In this document: positions 14,538 through 25,745 of the stretch, one piece after another
Numbering within the stretch: the first letter of the stretch is position 1
Layout of the letters: the number at the start of each line of letters is the position of its first letter
Assembly: GCA_030686995.1 (NCBI GenBank)
Contig: CM060698.1
Location: 141,937,106 to 142,001,105, forward strand
DNA from: Artemisia argyi
Taxonomy: Eukaryota > Streptophyta > Magnoliopsida > Asterales > Asteraceae
DNA length: 64,000 nt
Reading direction: 5' to 3'
Position numbers and translations under genes: made by a program
Notes under the pieces: generated by a model
Database searches by the model: none
The model's input: the letters and a program-made list of their open reading frames with translations, nothing else
Told to the model about the DNA's origin: nothing

Positions 14538-15411
14538 ATGGCGGATATCAAAAATCCTGTTGAAAGTCAGTTAACAAGTATGATAAGTGATTTTAAAGCA
14601 ATTGATGAAAGCCTGAGAAGCAATGGAATATACGGTGAAAATAGTGAAGGTGTAAATGATGCATACGAGGTGTTTGATGATATGTCAAGTATGCAAGAAG
14701 CGACTAACGAGATCTTGAAGAATAATGAGCCCAAAGGAGTTGAAAAAAGAGAACAGTGAGTTAGCAGGATGTCACAGATGTGGTGAGGAAAATGTTGAAG
14801 GTGTGGATATGGAATTAGATGTTAACAACGAATGTTTGGTCGTTATGGATGAAGTTTGTATGGAAGCGGGAAAATGTAATGATTTGATCACTGTAGTTTT
14901 AGATGTTAATGATGATGTGGTAAATTCCATGCGAAAGAGTGGAAAAGATACCTCTAACGGTTTAGTAGAAAACAGAAAAGAGTATGATGTGAAACAAACT
15001 TATATAACAAGTGGCTTGATTGGTGGTGGTGGCTTGTGTAATGGAAAAGATAAAGAAATAAAATCAAGTGGTATGATCATTAACAATTTTGGGTTGAAAG
15101 TTCTTGGTGAAATTGGTAAAGAAAATGTGGAAGTTAAAGGAAATCAATTAGAGAATTCAAAAGAAAATTTTGACAAAAAGAAATGTTTGGTTGTTATGGA
15201 AAAAGTTTGTAATGAAGATGGTAAAGGTGTGGCCACGGGTGTAGAATCTGTTGAGGAATGTCCTAATGATATGCAAATAGAGGCTTGTGGTGGGATGGAA
15301 TCGACAAATGTTTTAAGTGGAAGTGAACTACTATCTTCTGATTTGGAACCTGACAAGAAATGTCCACGTGTGATTGAATTGTTGGTTTTGACGCCCAAAT
15401 GGAAGCTGTGA
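14538..15411 (+). CDS. Frame-shifted internal ORF pair of the LTR element, unknown function
   Basis: The first frame (14538-14759, 73 codons) starts MADIKNPVESQLTSM, as gag genes of plant gypsy elements often do. The second frame (14725-15411) overlaps it in +1 register. An A6 run (AAAAAAGAGA near 14743-14752) lies in the overlap, so either a programmed shift or decay could join them. The second frame is acidic and repetitive: the phrase ECLVVMDEVC-EAGK recurs about 120 residues later as KCLVVMEKVC-EDGK, showing internal duplication. A lone CHRCGEE is seen, but no full CCHC knuckle, protease, RT or integrase. A further 85-codon Lys-rich frame lies at 15542-15799. The coding status is doubtful and I do not recognise the family. 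Confidence 0.4.
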
Positions 15412-16087
15412 AATACGCTAAAAATAGGTCAAACAATAGCTAAATTCGAAGCCAAAATCAACAATATCAAGAGGTTTTTGAACGAAAGATGACAAGAAAA
15501 AGGAAGTTCAAAAAGAAAATGTCATCCACAGCCTTCAAAACATGAAAGAACAGCAAAAGTTTAAATATTTAAACTCTTATCTTCGTAAAGTTCTTGAAGA
15601 TGAGGAAGAGTACAAAAGACTTGGGGTCGCTAATGTTGGTAAGGGTACTAACAATGGTGATGGAAATCTTATTGGGTTTGAAGTGGGTCAAAGTGGTAAA
15701 AACAGAGGTGGTGTAAATTTGGAAATATGGAAATGGCCGAAAAGAAAGAAGAAAGGTGTGAAATCTGATATAGGGAAATGGCTGAAAAAGATAAGGTAGA
15801 ATCCCGACAAATACATGATGTCCAGGAGATGAAGATACTGCCGGAGTTTGAGACTAAAGTTCAGCCTAAGCTTGAAGTCTAAAATTCAACTTGAGCCTCA
15901 ATTGTGGGTGATTGCTGATAGAAGTTGCAAGTAAGTTGATAATATGGGTTGTTGAACAAACACACTTTAATACACAACCTGAGTTGACTATAATCTTGCT
16001 GAACACATGTTGATGCAAGAATTGATAAAGTGTAATGTTGATTTTAAACCGATTCTTGAGGTCAAGAATCTTTTAAGGGGAATGGTT

Positions 16088-16404
16088 TGTTACGAGTCAA
16101 AAGATGAAGGGGCACGTGGCAGGCACGTGACTGGTTGTTATGATTCCACAAAAGGTGCAAAGTTGGTTATTCCCCAAGTCAGCCTATAAAAGTCTTTTCT
16201 TTCCCATTTTCTCATTTTAAGCTATGAATTGAAATGTGTTTTCTCTCCCAAATTCACTCTCTATTGTAATGGTTGTAATCATTCAATTTCTATCAACAAC
16301 ATTCTGTTTCGAGTCTAGTTTCTAACTCCATAGATTCCTAACCGTTTGTGCCGATTGATCAAGTGTTCTTCATTTCTTAAGTGATTTCTAGAACACTCGT
16401 TACA
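16088..16404 (+). repeat. 3' LTR of the same element
   Basis: Starts TGTTACGAG and ends CTCGTTACA, nearly inverted termini. It carries CACGTG-containing GGCACGTGGC/GGCACGTGAC words (near 16111-16130) and a TATA-like CCTATAAAAG (16184-16193). It matches the 5' LTR well only at its ends (last about 40 bp); the U3-like part differs strongly. Confidence 0.75.
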
Positions 16405-16796
16405 AGTATACTTGTTTTGAACTTGTAGTTTAAGTGATTTATGTTTTTAATCTTCCTCTTTTAGATTATTGTAACACTAACTTCTTGACAACATTTAATC
16501 AAGTTGAAATATTTAGCCTTTGTTTAAATGGGGTTATCTAAATTCATTATACTTTTCTCTAGAGAACTCAACTGATGAGTGTGATATTATCGTCTTCGTC
16601 TCCTCCATGGCATTCTTTAGCTTTCAACATCATTTCACAGTTTCTTTTTAATTGTGGTTAGATGTTGTTTTCATTCGAGAAGTAATGTTTGTTTGAAAGG
16701 TCTCCATTCTCCTTAGTTATTTTGTATAGTTTTTCATATTTCTATAATAGTTTTTTGCCTTAAAAAAGTTAATTATTGTTGAAATAATAGATGACA
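16405..16796. other. Spacer
   Basis: AT-rich sequence without recognisable gene or repeat structure. Confidence 0.45.
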
Positions 16797-17237
16797 ATGA
16801 AATAAGAAACAAATTTGTGGCATAATGATCACTTTACTATTTCATCTTCACATATGAATTTTGTCATGAAAATTAAGATCGATATATATTTACTAACACG
16901 TCTTCGCATGAACGGTTGAGATTGTATATCTACAAATAGCAACCAACAATATCTACATGTTTACACAAAATCTACTATACAACATGTAGATGTCTGCACA
17001 AAATTCTACACTTTTTTATAAGCTGAAACCGAGAGAATGATTCTAAAGTTGTAGAAAACGCGGCTAAAGATTGTTGCAAGACAAATACTTGTAATATATA
17101 GCAAGTAAATTGTATATTTAATTCTTAAAAAAAAAAACAAAACAAAAAAAAAACAAAAAAAACATTTCTCAAGTTTAAAAACATGGTTAATCCTTGACAT
17201 TATCAAATATATTCTTGGAAAATGACATTAAGAGCCT

Positions 17238-17411
17238 TAGGGCATGTTTGCTAGAAGGAATTGAGATGAGAGAAATGGAAATAAATCATTTTCAATGTTT
17301 GGTACACATATGAAAAAATAAAGTGGAGAATTACAACTCTTTGAAAATGGATCCTTTGTAAAAAGTGGAGAATTGATTTCCACTCACAAAGTGATGGAAG
17401 TGAATTATTCC

Positions 17412-17489
<78 letters not shown>

Positions 17490-19347
17490 TATCGAAGACC
17501 GTAGAGATGATGTGGGTCTTTCGATGTTACTGGTAGATTTCAAAAACGCCTTCAATTTGGTGGATCGCGAGGTTATGCTACATGAGGTTCGCCTTCGTTG
17601 TCATGCTATTTCACGTTGGGTGGAATTTTGTTACTCCAGCCCATCTAGATTATATTATGGGGAACACACTTTACAGTCGCATCAAGGTGTGCAACAAGGT
17701 GATCCACTTGGACCTCTGCTTTTTTCATTAGTGTTGCATCCTTTGGTATGCAAGATTAGAGACTCCTTTAGCCTTTCCCTTCAAGCTTGGTATCTGGACG
17801 ATTGCACTATTATTGGAGATACTTTGGTTGTGGGGAAGGTATTAGAGCTTATCATGACGGATGGACCTCATTGTGGTTTGCACCTCAATGTTGATAAAAC
17901 CGAGGTTTTTTGGCTTAAGGAAGATCCCAGAAGCAGGCTTGTGGGTGTTCTCCCATCTAATATTGCCCGACCTTTGCATGGTGTTAAATTACTGGGTGGG
18001 CCCGCTAGTGTGGACTTTGATTTTAGTAATGAGCTTGTTATGAAAAGAGTTTCCAAAACCATTGAGCTAATGGGTGCTGTTGCTAAGATTAATGACCCTC
18101 ACTGTGAGTTGCTGCTCCTTCGTGCTTGTGCCGGTATTTCCAAATTATATTTTGCTATGCGTACATACTCTCCCCGGGTTTTTGAGCGTGCTCAGATTTC
18201 ATTCGATGCGGCTCTTCGTTCTACTTTAGAGCGTATTGTCAATGCTTCTGGGCCTGGTTTCGGTGATGGGCAATGGAGGCTTGCTACCTTACCCTTTGCA
18301 TTTGGGGGGCTTGGTGTTTACTCTACAGGTGACGTCTTGAACTATGCATTTCTTGCTTCTAGACTCCAATCTGCTAGCTTACAGACTAAGCTGCTTCAAC
18401 ATTCTGGTATCGTAACTTCTGGGCCTTCCTTTGATGATGCCTTGTGTGATTTTAATGTGAAAATGGATATTGACCTTTTGAGTAAACCTTGTGAGATCGT
18501 TGCCCCCAAACTCATGAAAAAACTGGCAGATATATATTTCACGCGTGTTACCCAAACAGCCGAATCTACTTTTTCCTTATCTACTCGACAGATGGCGTTA
18601 TGGAAATCACAAATGGAGGACTACACTTCGGATTGGCTTAAGGTGGTTCCTATATCTGGGTTGGGACAGACTATGAATGCTAGGACCTACCGCTGTGTGT
18701 TATGCTATCAGCTTGGTGTTCCTCTATTCTCTGTTCAGATGCCGTGCTCAGCTTGTTCCAGGGTGTTTACTGGGGATATTTATGGGGACCATGTTGTATC
18801 TTGCACTGGTATTGTTGGTATTAAACATCGGCATAACGTGGTGCGTGATGTTCTTGTTGACATATGTTCTCGTTTGGGGATTTCTGCTCGTAAAGAGGTT
18901 GATATTGGGCTTTGTGGGGAAAGGGACAAACCCTTACGTCCAGCTAATATGTTGCTCTACTCTTGGGACGGAGAGCTTGATGTATGTGTTGATTTGACTG
19001 GGTCATCGCCCTTGACACAAACTCGTATGGTTGATTTTGTGCCGGGTCGTGTGGTGATTCAGGCTGCACAACGTAGACGCGTCAAGTATGAGGCTAAGTA
19101 CGCAAATATTGGATATGGATTCCTCCCTTTCTCTTTCTCTTCTTTTGGGGAACTTGAGAAGGATTCTGTCACCTTACTGAAGCGTATCCGCAAGTTCTCG
19201 ATGAACCAAGACATTGGAGAACGCGCTGCTGCTCATATATTTAGTAGGATTTGTTTTTCTATAGCTAGAGGAGTGGGAGCCCAATTAGTATCTCGGCTTC
19301 CCACTAACTTCTTGTAAATCCTATGTGTTTTTAATAAAGAAATGTTT

Positions 19348-19424
<77 letters not shown>

Positions 19425-19437
19425 TAATAAAGTGATG

Positions 19438-19494
<57 letters not shown>

Positions 19495-19629
19495 TTGATT
19501 TCTTGAGTCAATTCTCTGGTGTTAACAAACACTGGAATTTATACTGTATTTCTGTGGAATTCAATTCTGTGATTTAGTTTCCACACTTCATTTCATTTCT
19601 CTGAATTTCACCATATCAAACGTGCCCTA
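17238..19629. mobile_element. TIR element (hAT-MITE-like) carrying a reverse-transcriptase insertion
   Basis: Inverted ends AGGGCATGTTTG and CAAACGTGCCCT. The short shell (about 180 bp left, 130 bp right) surrounds (TAA)n and a reverse-transcriptase ORF. The shell has no coding capacity. Confidence 0.6.
17490..19320 (+). mobile_element. 5'-truncated non-LTR reverse transcriptase with C-terminal zinc-finger/nuclease-like region
   Basis: A single open frame at 17512-19317 (601 codons) encodes a reverse transcriptase lacking the fingers region; in-frame sequence already begins at about 17491. Palm motif A is LLVDFKNAFN (residues 6-15), then GVQQGDPLGPLLFS (about 59-72) and the catalytic AWYLDDCTI (about 92-100). 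Far downstream is a Cys/His cluster CSACSRVF...HVVSC (about 410-433), then RHNVVRD and RPANMLLYSWDGELDVCVD (about 476-495). The last resembles the RPD...D core of restriction-like endonucleases in early-branching LINEs, but the key Asp is Asn here. It ends in (TAA)n (19356-19495) and is preceded by (TAA)n (17417-17489). The long stop-free frame suggests recent insertion. RT is certain; the nuclease reading is inference. Confidence 0.82.
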
Positions 19630-19785
19630 AAAGCTATCAATAAAATTTAATATTAATGCATTAGCAGGTTGTAACTTCAGTAATAATTGTTTTACCTTTT
19701 TAAATTTCATTATATTCAACTAATGTGCAGTTATGCATAATTTTGATTATCTAAAACAACTTTACAAGTTTAACCAATTCCTTAA

Positions 19786-20163
19786 ATTATTTTGTATTCG
19801 ATTTAAAATGGATTATTACTTTAATTACATAGTATTATTACCTATAAATGTCTTGAACATTTATACATAGTGTTAGATTTATATTTTATGTTAATTTTGA
19901 AAAAGGTGAATTTCATATTTACCCAATAAAAACACCGAAATGCCATATTTCCCATAGATCTAAAATAATTATTTATTTGTGAGTTGAGTAGATATATAAA
20001 ATGAGTTAAATGACATTTTGATATTTATATATGAATAAATATGAAAATATCTTGATGTTTTTTTTCTTTTTTTTTGAGCAAAAAATATCTTGATGTTAAA
20101 AATATGAAAAACATTTGATATGGGTTTCACAAAAAAGAAAAAAAAAAGGAATTTTATAATAAT
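19786..20163. other. Spacer
   Basis: AT-rich, with no gene seen. It ends at the target duplication of the following LINE. Confidence 0.45.
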
Positions 20164-20178
20164 TACAAAATGCACCAT

Positions 20179-23100
20179 AAGGTTAATATATCGTGTTTCC
20201 AGGAGACTAAATGGAAGGGGTCTAGCACGAGGGAGGGAAACGGCTACAAGCTTTGGTACGCGGGCTCTAGGTCAGCAAGAAACGGAGTTGGAGTCATTAT
20301 AGAGGCGGATCTTAAGGATAATGTAGTGCAAGTGATCAGGAAGGGCGATAGAACCATGAAGATTACTTTGATTATTGATGGAGATACCATTAATGTGATC
20401 AGCGCATACGCACCGCAGGTGGGTCGCAGTGACGTAGAGAAGAGGATTTTCTGGGATTCCCTCGACGAGCTCGTGAGGGAGTGCCCTACAGACCAACAAT
20501 TGATTATAGGTGGTGACTTGAACGGTCATATAGGAGCTACTGCAGATGGATACGCGGGGGTTCATGGAGGATTCGGGTATGAAGTTAGGAATGATGAAGG
20601 ATGCTCGATACTAGAATTTGCTACCGCTTACAACTTAGTGGTTGCAAACTCTTTCTTCAAGAAGAGAGACGTCCACTTAATTACCTTCCAGAGCGGGGGT
20701 CATAGCACCCAGATTGATTATCTGCTGGTGCGCAGAGATGACCTTAGGGCATGTAAGGATTACAGGGTTTTCCCTGGCGAGACATGCTCATCCCAACACA
20801 GATTGGTTGCCTTGGATGCTTTATTCCAGAGATGTCGACACGGGAGAGAGGCGACAGGGATGCCAAGGATTTTGTGGAAGAATCTGAGCGGAGATGCGGT
20901 GGAGTCGTTTAGAGCCAAAGTCTCAGAGGGTCTTTCGGCTCGGGCAGAGGACCTAACTACTAGGGATACGGATCAGATGTGGAACACCCTTGCTGGCACC
21001 ATCAGAGATGTAGCAAAGGTTTCCCTAGGCGTGACTCGTGGGTCAGCGAGAACCCAGTCAACCCGCAGGGAATCTTGGTGGTTTAGTGAGGAGGTGCAGA
21101 TCAAAGTAGCAGAGAAACATGCTCGGTTCAAAGAGTTTCTTTTGAGCAGAGAGAGCCACTAAGCGGATAGGGCCTCTACGGAAGAGAGGTATAAAGTGGC
21201 TAAAAGAGAAGCAAAAAAGGCGGTAGCAGTGGCGAAGGACAAGGCGTACGAAGATATGTATAAGAAATTGGACTCCAAAGAGGGAGAAAAAGATATCTTC
21301 AGAATTGCTAAAGCCCGCGAGAGAAGAAGAAGGGATTTAGGAAACATTAAATACATCAAAGATGAAGGAGGATGTACCATCGTGAGTGAAGAAGGTATTA
21401 GAAAGAGATGGGGAGACTATTTCTCCTCTCTCTTTAACAAGGGGAACACCGAAGGAAGGGGAAGGAGAGAACCCTAGCCAACATTCGTTACCCGAATGCT
21501 ACTACTCGAGGATCAGCCAAGAAGAAGTGAAGGTTGCATTACAGAAGATGGGTAGAAACAAAGCTATAGGCCCAGACCAAATACCCATAGAAGCTTGGAG
21601 GAGCCTAGGAGATGAGGGGGTGAAATGGTAGACCTGCCTTTTCAACAAGATCCTCTCTAGCGCCAAGATGCCAGAAGAATGGAGACTAAGCGAAGTAATC
21701 CCCATCTTCAAGAACAAGGGAGACGCGCAGGTATGTAGCAACTATAGGAGTATTAAGCTACTTGGTCACACCATGAAGCTCTGGGAGAGAGTTATTGAGA
21801 GGAGGTTAAGAAGGGAGACAAGGGTGTCAGAGAACCAATTTGGATTTATGCCAGGGAGGTCCTCGGTCTAGGCTATCCACCTCCTTAAAAGTCTTATGGA
21901 GAAGTATAGAGAAAGACATAGAGATTTGCATATAGCTTTCCTTGACCTAGAAAAGACATATGATAGTGTCCCACGAGAGTTGATTTGGAGGACTCTAATA
22001 GAAAAAGGAACCCCAATGAGATACTTAAGAGTCATTAGGGATATGTATGAGGGGCCGAAGACCCGCGTACGGTGCACGGTGGGGTGCACTGAGTTTTTCC
22101 CGGTGGAAGTTGGACTTCACCAAGGATCAACCATTAGTCCGTACCTCTTCGCCCTGATTCTCGATGAGATAATAAGAGGGATACAAGAGGGCATCCCTTG
22201 GAGCATGATATTCGCGGACGATATTGTCTTGGTTGCAGAATCGGCCGAAGGGCTAAACTACAGACTGGAGCACTGGCGAGAGGCATTGGAAGACAATGGT
22301 CTTCGGGTAAGCAGAGAGAAGACTGAATACATGAGATGTGATTTCGGTAGCAACGAGATCGGCCACAACGAGGAGGAAGTTCGTATCGACGACCAGATTC
22401 TTCAACCTAAGGAGTTTTTTAGATATTTGGGTTCGGTGATACACAAATCAGGAAGGATAGACGATGACGTTACCCACCGTATTAGAGCAGGATGGGCGAA
22501 ATGGAGGGCGTCGTCAGGAGTTCTCTGTGATAAGAAAGTCCCCTTTAAGCTTAAGGGAATATTTTATAGGGTGGCGATTAGACCACCTATCTTGTACGGG
22601 TCAGAGTGTTGGCCTATCACGAAAGCCCAAGCTAACAGAGTGGAAGTGGCAGAACTGAGAATGCTTAGGTGGATTTGTGGTAAGACCATGCTTGACATGA
22701 TACCGAACGGAGTTTTCAGAGCAGAACTTGAAGTTTAATCTATAATCTCGAAGATGCGAGAAGGAAGGTTGAGGTGGTTCGGTCATGTCAGGAGAAGGCC
22801 ACAGACAGCGCCAGTAAGGAGAGTCGAAGAGCTGAGGGTCGACGGTTTGAGAAGGAGGGGAAGACCAAAATAGACTTAGGCTAGACATGAAGGAGCTTCT
22901 CTTGTCCGAAGACATGATCTCAGATAGGAACGCTTGGAGAGCTAGGATTAGAACTTGCGGGTAGTTTAGGACGGAGAGGTAGGAGTTTTTTTTTTTTTTT
23001 TTTGCCTTGCCCCTTTGCGTTTTAGGTTTGGTATGCCCCTTTGCACTTTAGGCTTTTTGGTCCCTTTGCTCGTCCCCTTTTATGTTTTTAGTAGGCTTGT

Positions 23101-23677
23101 GGAGTTTCTTTTCCCTTTACCTTAGCTTTACCCCCTCTTGCCTTAGTTTTAGCCCCCCTGCGATGCCTTGCTTTTGCACCTTGCGTTTGCCTTTGCTTGT
23201 TCCCTTTGCTTTAGCCCCTTTGCGTTGCTATGCTTTGTTTGGTGTTGCCGTATTGCCTTGTGCCCGCTTGCCTTTGCGTTCTTGCTTGTGTTTGTTTTGT
23301 CTTTTCGTTCCTTGCTTCTCTTGCGTTTTTTTTTTTTTTTGCCCTCTATGCTTGGTTTGCTTGCTTTACTTGTTTTGCTCCTTGTTCTTTGTTTTGTACT
23401 ATGTGATTTTGTTTGTCTTTTTTCCTAGGCCTCTTGTTTGATGGTCTCATGCGTTTTTGCTTGGTTTGCTTGACTTTTCCCTTTTGTCTTCTTTTTGCTT
23501 TTACTTGTTGCTCTTTGGCTCCTTGCACTTTTTGGTTTCTATATCACTCTCACATGTGCACGTACCGGAAGTCTCCCTGGAAGCAGTCTCGCCTGGGATA
23601 GGGGTAGGATCTGTCTACACTTCTACTTTCCCATACCTCGCTCTTGGGAAATTGGGTATGTTGTTGTTGTTGTTGTG
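20179..23677 (+). mobile_element. RTE-clade LINE, 3.5 kb, with perfect 15-bp target duplication
   Basis: Flanking repeats TACAAAATGCACCAT at 20164-20178 and 23678-23692 delimit the insertion. An apurinic-type endonuclease occupies about 20179-20870 (CFQETKWKG, IIGGDLNGHIG, STQIDYLLVRR, SSQHRLV). The reverse transcriptase follows (GPDQIPIEAW near 21580, LDLEKTYDSVPRE near 21950, GLHQGSTISPYLFAL near 22115, IFADDIVLV near 22210), then the C-terminal [12 protein letters not shown] block. The frame is broken: stop at 21160-21162, a shift near 21460, stops at 21629-21631 and 21869-21871, and a stop at 22736-22738. The first residues of the endonuclease are missing, so it is 5'-truncated and dead. 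The 3' UTR (22980-23600) is pyrimidine-rich and the tail ends TTGGGTATG(TTG)n. Confidence 0.93.
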
Positions 23678-23695
23678 TACAAAATGCACCATCAT

Positions 23696-23704
23696 CTATA
23701 AAAC
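23696..23704 (+). promoter_or_regulatory. Probable TATA box of the mTERF gene
   Basis: CTATAAAAC lies about 100 bp before the ATG and only four bases downstream of the LINE target duplication. All sequence further upstream is therefore LINE. Position and sequence fit; no TSS data. Confidence 0.5.
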
Positions 23705-23803
23705 ACTTCACAAACATTATCCTGTCCCTGTTCTTCATTCTTCTCATAAACATTTCACTGTAAACACACAAACACATATGCAATCCAACAAAACAACCAT
23801 CAA

Positions 23804-24691
23804 ATGATAACTAGATTCACTCAAATCCCACACGCTTCACAAAACCCTTCAAACAAACCCCTTAAAAAACCCTCCTTAAACCCTAAAAATGGCATCTTTA
23901 CACCAACCACCACCACAGACTCAGGCCTACTTTTCAGAGAAAAGATTTTATACCTAAAATCCCTAAAAATAAACCCCACAAAAGCCCTAATCAAAAACCC
24001 TAATTTCAGGTCAACTTCACTCCAAACCCTTAAGTCAGTAGAGAATTGCTTATCCTCAATGGGTATTTTACGCTCCGAATTCGGTCGTATATTCGATATG
24101 TATCCGCAGTTATTAACATGTGACCCACATTTAGACTTATACCCAGTTTTTGGTTTTTTGTTATATGATGTGGGGTTAGAGTTTTTCGATATTCGGAAGT
24201 CGATTATTAGGTGTCCCAGGTTGTTGATATGTAATGTGGAACATCAGTTGAAACCCACATTGTTGTTTTTAAGGAAGTTGGGTTTTGTGGGTTGTAATAG
24301 GATTAATTCGCAGACGACTGTTTTGTTGGTTTCGAGCGTTGAAGGGACTTTGATGCCGAAATTGGAGTATTTGATGGGGTTGGGGTTCGAGTATGATGAT
24401 GTGGTTAATATGGTGTTGAGGTCGCCGGGGTTGTTGACGTTTAGTATTGAGAATAATTTTAAGCCGAAATTTGAGTACTTTGTGAATGAGATGAAGGGGG
24501 ATTTGAGTGACTTGAAGAGGTTTCCGCAGTATTTTTCGTATAGTTTGGAGGGGAAGATTATGAGGAGGCATAGGTTGTTGGTTGATCATGGGGTTAGTGT
24601 GCCACTGTGGGAGATGCTCAAGGTTAGTGATGGTGAGTTTACTGCAAGGTTGATAGATGCCAGGCTTAGGTTAGGTGATAAGAGATTGTAG
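23804..24691 (+). CDS. mTERF-family organelle nucleic-acid-binding protein
   Basis: Intronless 295-residue protein of the mitochondrial transcription termination factor family. Plant members act in plastids or mitochondria on organelle transcription, splicing or rRNA. The N-terminus (MITRFTQIPHASQNPSNKPLKK) is basic and Ser/Asn/Pro-rich, as in transit peptides. The body has repeated helical mTERF units with the usual proline-containing phrases: RIFDMYPQLLTCDP, IRKSIIRCPRLLI, VVNMVLRSPGLLTFS and LKRFPQYFSYSLEGKI, spaced about 35-70 residues. Length and motif order resemble Arabidopsis SOLDAT10 (At2g03050), from memory. The start is the first ATG after the TATA-like element. An RTE LINE is inserted about 110 bp upstream. 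Confidence 0.9.
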   Translation: MITRFTQIPHASQNPSNKPLKKPSLNPKNGIFTPTTTTDSGLLFREKILYLKSLKINPTKALIKNPNFRSTSLQTLKSVENCLSSMGILRSEFGRIFDMYPQLLTCDPHLDLYPVFGFLLYDVGLEFFDIRKSIIRCPRLLICNVEHQLKPTLLFLRKLGFVGCNRINSQTTVLLVSSVEGTLMPKLEYLMGLGFEYDDVVNMVLRSPGLLTFSIENNFKPKFEYFVNEMKGDLSDLKRFPQYFSYSLEGKIMRRHRLLVDHGVSVPLWEMLKVSDGEFTARLIDARLRLGDKRL

Positions 24692-25013
24692 CTTGTTAGT
24701 ATGATGGTCTTTCTTTCGTGTAACATTATAGCTAAGTTTGCATTTTTTGGCGAAAGGCGTTCTTTGTTATTGTAACATATAGTAAAGAGATTATGCGTTG
24801 TTTATACAATAATGTTTTATTTCGTTTGATGAAGTTTTGGCTTTTGACCTCAAGAAATGATATGTGTATATGAAGATATAGTGATACCTTACTAAAGTGA
24901 ATATTTATACCAAATGGAGTTATTTTTGGAGCTTGTAGCATTTGGTAATATAATCATGTATTGGTTGTGTAGATCATTGCGCATGTTCATTGAGTTATGC
25001 AGGATGGTGCAAG
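24692..25013. other. mTERF 3' flank
   Basis: AT-rich 3' region without recognisable gene. Confidence 0.45.
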
Positions 25014-25745
25014 TTAAGTGGCTGCATTTGTTAAGACTGACAACTTGACGAATCTGTCAGGGTCCATTAATTTCTCAAGAGAGTTGCTGCCGTATGAAAT
25101 TTCTAGTTTTCATGAGTTGATGTTTGTAGTTTCCCAATCTGAATTTGATCCTGTGCTTGTTGATTCAATTTTTTGGATGCCTAAATGGTCTCTTCTCTAC
25201 TAATACAGCATATGAAGTTTTATGCAGTCATCAATGTCAGGTTGTTGACAAATGGGTTTCCTTCATGTGGCAAAAGGGTATTCCATAAAAAATTCAAGCT
25301 TTTTTATGGTTAGCGTGTCAAGGTAAGACTCCTGTCAAAGATGTGTTGAGGCGTCATCACATAATCCTAGGCGAGGCCAATATTACTTGTTCTTGCCTTC
25401 TTGGTGTTAGAGGACAAATCTATAGACCATTTACTTCTTCATTGTTCATGGTCATTTGCTTTACGGGATTGTTTGTTCGATTGGTGGAAGATTTCATGGG
25501 TTCTTCCTGCTACTTTTAACTCTTTTCTGATTGAGTGGAACAAAGGGATGTGGCCGACATTTCACAAGTTTTGGAGGCTTATTGGTCATTCGGCAGTTTG
25601 GCATATATGGTTAGCAAGGAACGAAGTCATATTTAACGACAATTACAAATGTTGATCTCGAGTGGCGTCTTCAATCAAGCTTAAATCTTTCCAATGGGCG
25701 GTTGCAGCAAACGGAACATGACAGGAGCCATGTAGGTAAAGCACA
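25014..25745 (+). mobile_element. Decayed L1-type LINE 3' fragment (zf-RVT region)
   Basis: Frames on the plus strand spell the plant L1 reverse-transcriptase zinc-binding region. TAYEVLCS leads into FMWQKGIP and IQAFLWLACQGKTPVKDVLR (near 25255-25350). IDHLLLHCSWSFAL and FWRLIGHSAVWHIWLARNEV follow (25401-25655). Stops and shifts separate the blocks. Only the 3' end of the element is left; no target duplication was recognised. Confidence 0.82.

Larger units (their letters stand above)
14125..16404 (+). mobile_element. 2.28-kb non-autonomous LTR retrotransposon
   Basis: Order: 5' LTR (14125-14437), tRNA-Met primer site, internal unrecognised ORFs, a polypurine-like TTTTAAGGGGAA (16071-16082), and 3' LTR (16088-16404). 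No pol genes are present, so it must depend on an autonomous partner. It is inserted between the two copies of the local segmental duplication. Confidence 0.75.
16797..19785. repeat. Segmental duplication, copy B (split by a 2.4-kb insertion)
   Basis: Counterpart of copy A. The two halves (16797-17237, 19630-19785) are interrupted by an insertion whose ends TAGGGCATGTTTG (17238) and CAAACGTGCCCTA (19629) are inverted repeats. Copy A is uninterrupted at that point. Confidence 0.78.

Noticed and set aside
23082..23807. Cys/Leu-rich open frames downstream of the plus LINE
   Set aside because: They lie in the pyrimidine-rich LINE 3' UTR and show no domain.
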